Below are positions 1 through 4,929 of a DNA stretch of 14,149 bases, in pieces. The notes beneath the pieces are model-generated. The model made no database searches and had not been told where the DNA came from. It saw only the letters and a list, made by a program, of their open reading frames with translations. A program made the position numbers and the translations under genes. The stretch's first letter is position 1; the number at the start of each line of letters is the position of its first letter. The stretch is from JBGLNJ01 sp964353405. GTDB taxonomy: Bacteria; Chloroflexota; Anaerolineae; Fen-1058. Location: assembly GCA_964353405.1 (NCBI GenBank), contig CAYGWJ010000052.1, positions 1-14,149 on the forward strand, written 5' to 3'.

Positions 1-10
1 TTTGGCTGGT

Positions 11-40
11 CGAGCATGCCGAAATCATGTTACATGCTCG
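11..40. repeat. 8-bp perfect inverted repeat
   Basis: CGAGCATG (11-18) and CATGCTCG (33-40) are perfect reverse complements around a 14-base loop. The repeat lies about 40 bases past the stop codon of the minus-strand gene ending at 81, so it could be a weak 3' hairpin of that transcript. There is no T-run after it on the minus strand, so it does not look like a classical intrinsic terminator. Confidence 0.4.
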
Positions 41-80
41 CTGCCAGTGGGCCGCAGGCGTGTGGGAGCATTTCTGCGAT

Positions 81-974
81 TCAATTCTGACGGCCAACTT
101 GAGCCCCACATGACCCAACTTTTTCGCTTTGCACCCTGATCGAGACCATTTCGAGCACCTGCAATCCGAGTGCCTGATCTCCACTCAAGTATATGTGCTC
201 TCGCGCCACATTCGGGGCCAGACCGCGCGTGAACAGTCGCCAGGCAATGTCTTGATCGAGAATAATTTCTGCCTCGGGGTGATCTGGAGCGCCCCGATAG
301 AGCTGCCACTCTTCTCCCTCCCGCAGCAGCGACCATTGACCGCCTGACGCCCCGGTGATCGTCAGGGTGACGGCTGTGTTTTCCGCCGCGCGCCTTGATC
401 GAAAAGTATGCGGCAGCGCCCAGACGAAAGCCGACAAGACCGGCGCCATATATCTTGGCTGTGTGAGTCCGGGCTTGGCCGCCGCGTCGCGGATATGTTG
501 CTGATGGTGCCAGCGCTCGGTGTATTCCCGCGCCAGGTCCAGCCAGACGGGCGCGCGCTCCGGCCCGGCCCAACTCACGGAACCGCCCAGGGCATAAGGA
601 TCCAGCGACCGGAAATAGTCACACAGTTGGGCGCCTGTGAACTCGCACAAATCAATCAAGAGCCGGGGACTGATGCGTTGTGTTGCCCGGACCCAGCCTT
701 GATTCCACTCATTGACGAACGTGACCAGTTCCTCCCAACTGTTGATGGAAGCACTCGAGGCATGGCCGTCCCGTCGCCGCGACAGGTTGCCGATCTCGCC
801 GCCCAGCAGATGCAGCGCCACATCTTTCACGGACCAACCAGCGCATACGGTTGGTTTCTGCCATTCTTCGGCAGACAGGCTTGACAGCAATCTGACCAGT
901 TCGGCCAGAATCTCGGGAAAGAGATGTGTCACGATAGTTGGCTCAGGTGGTTGCAGAAGGAATCTCGTCTCCAT
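81..974 (-). CDS. DinB/maleylpyruvate-isomerase-like (MDMPI_N) family protein
   Basis: A 297-residue protein of the mycothiol-dependent maleylpyruvate isomerase / DinB-like superfamily. The N-terminal four-helix part (about residues 15-165) carries the typical 'AGWSVKDVALHLLG' stretch, whose His55 is a likely metal ligand. A second histidine group follows in 'ERWHHQQHIRD' (His156, His160), matching the H-x3-H/D pattern that completes the metal site in this fold. The C-terminal part (about 195-280) resembles the SCP2-like second domain of these proteins. Family members act in thiol-dependent isomerase or transferase reactions, but most, including this one, have no known substrate. The length is normal for the two-domain form. 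The start at 974 is the first ATG. A GGAGTGA lies about a dozen bases upstream, which is rather far. The gene is separated by 88 bases from the gene upstream and may be read from its own promoter or as the tail of that operon. The family is clear; the function is not. Confidence 0.85.
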   Translation of the reverse strand: METRFLLQPPEPTIVTHLFPEILAELVRLLSSLSAEEWQKPTVCAGWSVKDVALHLLGGEIGNLSRRRDGHASSASINSWEELVTFVNEWNQGWVRATQRISPRLLIDLCEFTGAQLCDYFRSLDPYALGGSVSWAGPERAPVWLDLAREYTERWHHQQHIRDAAAKPGLTQPRYMAPVLSAFVWALPHTFRSRRAAENTAVTLTITGASGGQWSLLREGEEWQLYRGAPDHPEAEIILDQDIAWRLFTRGLAPNVAREHIYLSGDQALGLQVLEMVSIRVQSEKVGSCGAQVGRQN

Positions 975-1062
975 TATTCCGCTTCACTCCGGTGGGGTAG
1001 GGCGCTTTGCAATTTTCAGCGACATGGGCCATGCGTCTCATTTGCGCTGAACGTGGCAAGTG

Positions 1063-1497
1063 TCATTCCTGGCAGCGCGGGCAAAAGTAGCACGCTCCGC
1101 CCAGGTATTGTCTTTCCTGTTCCTGGCCTGACTCGTGCAATTCCATCGCGCCCCACATTAGAGTCGTGGCGGTGAAAAAAGAGTCATCTTCAAACACCAG
1201 GCACAGATGATACTTGGCGGGCAGCTTGGAGCCGGCGGGGTGGTACAGCACCTGGCCGCCGCACTCGCCAAGCAGTAGAACATAGCCAGGCTCAAGAGAG
1301 ACGAACAGCCATTTCCCCTTTGCCCGTGCTTCACCCACCGTCTTGCCTTTAGTGAGTCTTTCGAACTCGGCATGGCTTGTGTTATACCAGACAAACTTGT
1401 GGGGCGTGTTGCCCAAGCTTCCCTTCCTAATCGTCTTGCCGGTCAAGGTCTCGTTGATTTGTCTGGCGAGGGTCACAAATTCCGGTAGCTCGAACAT
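1063..1497 (-). CDS. Fpg/Nei-family DNA glycosylase-like protein with internal deletion
   Basis: A 144-residue relative of formamidopyrimidine-DNA glycosylase / endonuclease VIII. The N-terminal beta-sandwich domain is recognisable: 'ELPE' at residues 3-6, a 'PHKF' stretch, the 'GKW' lysine and 'FFTATTLMWGAMEL'. The sequence then jumps within about ten residues to 'YLGGACYFCPRCQ', which is the last half of the C-terminal zinc finger. The helix-two-turn-helix DNA-binding domain and the first CxxC of the zinc finger, roughly 120 residues in full-length relatives, are missing. Residue 2 is Phe where classical Fpg has the catalytic Pro; I recall a subfamily with Ile here, so this may be subfamily-wide. 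A strong AGGAGA ribosome site precedes the ATG by six bases, and the reading frame is intact. It lies 33 bases downstream of the ferredoxin gene and is probably co-transcribed. Glycosylase activity is unlikely. It could be a pseudogene or a repurposed domain. Confidence 0.75.
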   Translation of the reverse strand: MFELPEFVTLARQINETLTGKTIRKGSLGNTPHKFVWYNTSHAEFERLTKGKTVGEARAKGKWLFVSLEPGYVLLLGECGGQVLYHPAGSKLPAKYHLCLVFEDDSFFTATTLMWGAMELHESGQEQERQYLGGACYFCPRCQE

Positions 1498-1530
1498 GCC
1501 GCATCTCCTTTTTTGACAATCGAATGCTGT

Positions 1531-1794
1531 TCAAGATAGGTCTACCAACGGAGATAGACGAGCAATTGATCTATCAACAAACGGACCGTACTCGATCGAG
1601 AGCTCGATGGCTTGCTGAGGGCAGATATTCACGCAACGGCCACATCCCCTGCACGCATCGCCGATGACGGCATGATCATCCGCAAGATGGATGGCATCCA
1701 CGAAACACACTTGTTCAGTGCACGTGCCGCAACCGATGCAGCGGTCAGTCACCGTAACCGACACGCCGGGCATCCGCTTTCTTGCCCTATTCAT
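1531..1794 (-). CDS. Small 2x[4Fe-4S] ferredoxin-like protein
   Basis: An 87-residue protein with two cysteine clusters. The second, 'CRGCGRCVNICP' (about residues 48-59), is a standard CX2CX2CX3CP ferredoxin motif. The first, 'CIGCGTCTEQVC' (about 19-30), is CX2CX2CX4C and lacks the following proline, so one cluster has unusual spacing. With the crossed ligand pattern of bacterial ferredoxins, it should bind two [4Fe-4S] clusters and carry electrons at low potential. The frame is closed by a stop at 1837-1839 just upstream, so the ATG at 1794 is near the earliest possible start; a second ATG seven codons in (at 1773) is an alternative. I recall similar sequence at the C-terminus of longer Fe-S proteins, so this could be the surviving end of a larger gene. 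It follows the kinase-fusion gene by 63 bases and may deliver electrons to an operon partner. That role is inference. Confidence 0.75.
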   Translation of the reverse strand: MNRARKRMPGVSVTVTDRCIGCGTCTEQVCFVDAIHLADDHAVIGDACRGCGRCVNICPQQAIELSIEYGPFVDRSIARLSPLVDLS

Positions 1795-1857
1795 CTGACC
1801 GCACGACGCCCTCGAATTCGAGGACCAGGTCTGCTTTCAAATGCGGCCGGCAACGCA

Positions 1858-3699
1858 TCAATAGAATGTCGTGCGCATCACCGGCTGGAACAATTTCTTG
1901 CGATGCAGGCAGACTGGATTGACGGCGCACTGTTCACAGTCCGGTTCCGTCATCTCGGGACAGCGCTGGCGCGCGCCGAAAAAGAACCAATCCACGGCAC
2001 CCATCCTTCGCCCTGATTGCTGTTGCACCTGCTGGATGGCGCGATAGGCCGCCCATCGAATCGTCCACTCATCCCCGGGCGGCAGTTCTTCTCGCCCGAT
2101 CACGCGCCGGCGCAGGCTGTCATCACGGATGTCAATCAGGCCGATGCGCAGACACGACCGCATCAAGTGATAGTCAATCACGGGCGGCTCGGGTTCGCCG
2201 GGCGCGGGCACAAGAAATCGCTCTGGCCTTTGCTCCAAGATCAGGCACAGCAGCATGGACTTTTTGCGCAGCGGGTCTTCCTTGTATCCGCCGATATGAG
2301 TGAGCAGATCGAGCAGTGCTGTGCGAGGTCGCTCCGAGTGCTGAGCCGATCTGATTACGTCGGCGGGTGTCCACTGACACCCTTGCATGTCGCGTCCATA
2401 TGCTCGCGCTGCCTGCAAGTGTTGGTCAAACGCGGGCATCGGGTTTGTCCCATCATCGGCTTGCAAGACCCTGGTCAAGTCTTTTGCCGTTAGTTCTGCC
2501 TGTCGCGCCGGGGTGAAAAAGTGCGGAGCCTTGTCAAGCTGGTGGCGATAGGCGCGCCACACGTAATCGGAGCCTTTGAGTCGGCGTCCCTCTAGCGTGG
2601 CAATCAGCGGTTGGTCGTAACGCCCGTCGCGCGCTTCCCAGAAGCCGAACTGTTGTAACACCGCAGCGAAAAAGAAATCCAGCGCCATTGGGTCGCCCAC
2701 AGGCGGAAACAAGTCTCCCGTGAAACTGAATGGCTGCACTTCAGGTAGGCTTGCAGTTAGTTCTGCCACGCGGCGAATCTGCTCCGGGTCAGGCTGACAG
2801 CGATCATCGGTTGGTACGCCACTCGCAGGCCGACCCGATACCAGGCGCGTCGGGCCGATATGGCCAATCATTTCTCCTGCAAGCGTCACAGCGCCAGAGG
2901 CGGCCATGACAGGATGTTCGCCGCGCGCCAGTCCCGCCAGCGTTGCCCCGCAGAAGGTATCACCCGCGCCGGTCGGGTCGAGTTCGGCGGCGAGCGCGCC
3001 AGGCACGTGCGTCACGTATTCGCCTTGAATGACCAGCGCGCCGCGCTCGCCCAACGTGACAAACAGAACCTGCCCAGGTCGCGCACGCGCTGCTTGGACG
3101 TCGCCGAACAGCAGGCTGGCTTCGTTCTCGTTCATAAAGAACAGGTCGACCGATTCGAACAACTGGCGCACGAGGTTGCGCTCACTGGCAACCGACCGGC
3201 CGTATGTTCCAGCCGACAGGCGAGCCCGGCCCATCGCACAGCAAGCCTGGGCGAACATCAGTTGGCGCTCGGCGGTGCGCAGGGCGGCGATATGCACGAT
3301 GGCCGAGTCGCGCAATTCAGATGGCAGCATGTTCGGCGTCAACTGGCTTTCCGCGCCCCAGGTGGCGTTGACCAACGTCGCGCGTCCGCCGCCGTGGTGC
3401 GCGATTTCAAAGTGTGGCAGTTGCTCTGGGGAAACGACGGGCCCCATCCAAATGATCCGCTCGGCTGCCGGTGAGAGTTCTTGCGGCATGGGATCCGGGC
3501 GAGGCGCGAACATACCGACGCGAGCGCCGGCGCAGTGTGCTGCCAACGCGGTGTACAGTCCGGCTCCACCGGCAGAGGCTGCGGTCCATCCCGCCAGGTG
3601 CAGCACATCCAACGATGCGCCGCCGATCACAAGTACATCCAGGCGCCGGTTGAAAGGCAAGCTCCTGGGACTTGCTCGTGACAAGGGTTTGGGCATCAT
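1858..3699 (-). CDS. PfkB-family sugar/nucleoside kinase fused to a Qng1-like (HhH glycosidase-type) domain
   Basis: A 613-residue two-part protein. Residues 20-288 form a complete PfkB/ribokinase fold: 'GGAGLYT' (44-50), the 'NENEAS' N-x-x-E motif (190-195), 'VTLGERGA' (214-221) and the anion-hole motif 'DPTGAGDTFCGA' (241-252) with catalytic Asp247. Residues about 305-613 do not belong to PfkB kinases. They resemble, by eye, the DUF2419/Qng1 queuosine N-glycosidase family: 'PFSFTG' (323-328), 'FGFW' (351-354), 'GSDYVWRAYRHQLD' (376-389), 'LTAKDLTRVLQ' (403-413), 'VIDYHLM' (507-513, matching the family's catalytic 'ADYR' Asp) and a terminal 'RTTFY'. Near the end, Cys580, 588, 591 and 597 form C-x7-C-x2-C-x5-C, close to the EndoIII/MutY Fe-S loop. 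The start overlaps the upstream UroD-family gene by four bases (ATGA), which implies translational coupling. The kinase call is firm; the second domain is a motif-level guess. Confidence 0.85.
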   Translation of the reverse strand: MMPKPLSRASPRSLPFNRRLDVLVIGGASLDVLHLAGWTAASAGGAGLYTALAAHCAGARVGMFAPRPDPMPQELSPAAERIIWMGPVVSPEQLPHFEIAHHGGGRATLVNATWGAESQLTPNMLPSELRDSAIVHIAALRTAERQLMFAQACCAMGRARLSAGTYGRSVASERNLVRQLFESVDLFFMNENEASLLFGDVQAARARPGQVLFVTLGERGALVIQGEYVTHVPGALAAELDPTGAGDTFCGATLAGLARGEHPVMAASGAVTLAGEMIGHIGPTRLVSGRPASGVPTDDRCQPDPEQIRRVAELTASLPEVQPFSFTGDLFPPVGDPMALDFFFAAVLQQFGFWEARDGRYDQPLIATLEGRRLKGSDYVWRAYRHQLDKAPHFFTPARQAELTAKDLTRVLQADDGTNPMPAFDQHLQAARAYGRDMQGCQWTPADVIRSAQHSERPRTALLDLLTHIGGYKEDPLRKKSMLLCLILEQRPERFLVPAPGEPEPPVIDYHLMRSCLRIGLIDIRDDSLRRRVIGREELPPGDEWTIRWAAYRAIQQVQQQSGRRMGAVDWFFFGARQRCPEMTEPDCEQCAVNPVCLHRKKLFQPVMRTTFY

Positions 3700-4646
3700 T
3701 CGTCCTTGCCGGGATAGGCGTGTGCTGTCTCTATCGCAATCCTCAGGTTATCCCACGATATTTCGCTCGGCACGGTGCAATCTGCTCCCAGGATAAAGCG
3801 CGGAGGAGCTTGTTCGATCACCGCATTGACGGCCTGCCGGATTTGCTCTGGCGTGCCGGTCGTGAGGATGCCCTTGCGATCTAGCCCGCCCATATAAGGC
3901 CGCTTGAACAACTCGGACGCTTCCTTCGGCGTTAGCTTGTGTGTGCCAAACTGTAACGGACTGTTGACGACCGTCCCTGGATAATCGAGGAATGTGGAAA
4001 AGTCATCATAGTCGAGATGGTAGTCGCACACATGCAGGATATTGAACGGACAAGCGCGATTAGCCTCTTCCATCAACACCAGGTCAAAAGGCTTGACGTA
4101 TTCGTCGAAAATATGCGCCTCGGTAAACCGGCCAGCTTCGCCGCCCTGCGTTGAGGTGTAGAACCCGTCCACGCCCAACCGGATACATTCTCGAACAAAC
4201 CCGAGCAAGCTGTCGGTGATGATCTCTAGCCCTTTGCGAACCTTCTCCGGCTCGCGGTTGAGGTGATCGGTCACGAGTTCCAGACGGGTGGCATGCCCGG
4301 CGCACATGAAGGGTGAGTATAGGGTCATCACGATCGCCGCTTCGCGGCCGACCGCCTGAACCAGCCCTTTGACCGCTTCCAACTGCCCGTCAAAGAAATC
4401 GCGCCCGTAGCGCGGCATCTTACCCCAATCCGCCGGAGTCTGGATCTGCGGCACTAGAGGAAAGGTGCGTTCATACTGAATCTTGACGAAATCCATCCCG
4501 GTGTACCGCAAGTACTCGAGGTGCTTGTCCACCGCCGCTTGCCCGAAATGGAAAGCGGCCGGAAAGTGAAGGAAAAAGGCCGCTGGAACATGTGGCAATG
4601 GCCGATTAGCATCTGCCAGTCCGAGAATCACATCGCGTTTATTCAT
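3696..4646 (-). CDS. Uroporphyrinogen-decarboxylase-family protein, Zn/methyltransferase-like type
   Basis: A 316-residue URO-D fold protein with no signal peptide, so cytoplasmic. It carries 'ILHVCD' (203-208), giving His205-x-Cys207, and a late cysteine in 'LGADCTVPSE' (Cys290). This His-x-Cys...Cys arrangement is the zinc site of the MtaA/MtbA corrinoid:thiol methyltransferase branch, and is not expected in true HemE. The typical end 'SWDNLRIAIETA' matches the 'PLENIRA' helix of that branch. It is probably a methyl-transfer or demethylation protein acting with a corrinoid protein, although none is encoded in this window. It is the first gene of the operon and overlaps the kinase-fusion gene by four bases. 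AAAGGA sits five to six bases before the ATG, and the promoter at 4707-4735 lies 61 bases upstream. The family is certain; the substrate is unknown. Confidence 0.9.
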   Translation of the reverse strand: MNKRDVILGLADANRPLPHVPAAFFLHFPAAFHFGQAAVDKHLEYLRYTGMDFVKIQYERTFPLVPQIQTPADWGKMPRYGRDFFDGQLEAVKGLVQAVGREAAIVMTLYSPFMCAGHATRLELVTDHLNREPEKVRKGLEIITDSLLGFVRECIRLGVDGFYTSTQGGEAGRFTEAHIFDEYVKPFDLVLMEEANRACPFNILHVCDYHLDYDDFSTFLDYPGTVVNSPLQFGTHKLTPKEASELFKRPYMGGLDRKGILTTGTPEQIRQAVNAVIEQAPPRFILGADCTVPSEISWDNLRIAIETAHAYPGKDE

Positions 4647-4677
4647 AGAGATCCTTTCGTCGGGCGCTCAAGGGCAA

Positions 4678-4695
4678 CCCTGGGACTTTCCAGGG
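4678..4695 (-). promoter_or_regulatory. Inverted repeat in the leader of the UroD-family operon
   Basis: CCCTGG (4678-4683) and CCAGGG (4690-4695) are perfect reverse complements around six bases. The repeat lies in the predicted 5' leader, between the -10 box and the ribosome site. It could be a small leader hairpin or a second, weaker operator half-pair, since CTGG/CCAG is shared with the repeat at 4715-4738. Confidence 0.4.
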
Positions 4696-4706
4696 GCAAT
4701 AGTGTC

Positions 4707-4735
4707 ATTATAGTCTCTGGACTCTGGGCTGTCCA
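4707..4735 (-). promoter_or_regulatory. Sigma70-type promoter of the UroD-kinase-ferredoxin operon
   Basis: On the minus strand, TGGACA (4735-4730), exactly 17 bases, then TATAAT (4712-4707). The -10 box is a perfect consensus and the -35 differs at one base. Transcription should begin near 4700, leaving a leader of about 55 bases before the ATG at 4646. This is the only obvious promoter ahead of the genes at 1063-4646. Confidence 0.75.
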
Positions 4736-4738
4736 GAG
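4715..4738. promoter_or_regulatory. Perfect inverted repeat overlapping the -35 box, candidate operator
   Basis: CTCTGGAC (4715-4722) and GTCCAGAG (4731-4738) are exact reverse complements with an 8-base centre. The right arm contains most of the -35 hexamer and the left arm lies in the promoter spacer. A dimeric repressor bound here would block RNA polymerase. No regulator gene is visible next to it, so the binding protein is unknown. Confidence 0.55.
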
Positions 4739-4813
4739 GCGTTTCTGCGTCCCGCTCGGGTAATTCGCCCAGGGCAGCTCGAGTTCGATAACTTGTCAGC
4801 GAGGGTCGGCAAC

Positions 4814-4905
4814 TGGTGACTACCCACAACTACGTGGAGTCCTCAACTTGTTGAGGCAGTGGCCCGAACAAGTTCGGGAGTCCGATAAGATGTGGGTAAT
4901 CACCA
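4814..4905. repeat. Composite palindromic element: two hairpins nested in a 15-bp inverted repeat
   Basis: The outer arms TGGTGACTACCCACA (4814-4828) and TGTGGGTAATCACCA (4891-4905) pair with one mismatch. Inside are two perfect palindromes, CCTCAACTTGTTGAGG (4841-4856) and CCCGAACAAGTTCGGG (4863-4878). Each is bordered by a direct GGAGTCC (4836-4842 and 4877-4883). The hairpin loops CTTG and CAAG are complementary to each other, and AACTTGTT in one pairs fully with AACAAGTT in the other. It begins 25 bases past the stop of the GH144-type gene and could be its transcript 3' structure, a dispersed palindromic repeat, or a protein-binding site. There is no T-run, so it is not a standard terminator. 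Confidence 0.75.
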
Positions 4906-4929
4906 ATCAGCAAGGGGCAGTTCCGAGGG

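Noticed and set aside
408..884. Plus-strand open frame opposite the DinB-like gene
   Set aside because: The minus-strand frame has clear family motifs and metal-site histidines; the plus frame has none.
3029..3796. Plus-strand open frame across the kinase part of the fusion gene
   Set aside because: It is the shadow of the well-conserved PfkB domain on the other strand, rich in Arg, Ala and Pro with no domain signature.
4841..4878. The two palindromes as a standard intrinsic terminator
   Set aside because: Neither hairpin is followed by a T-run on the minus or plus strand.
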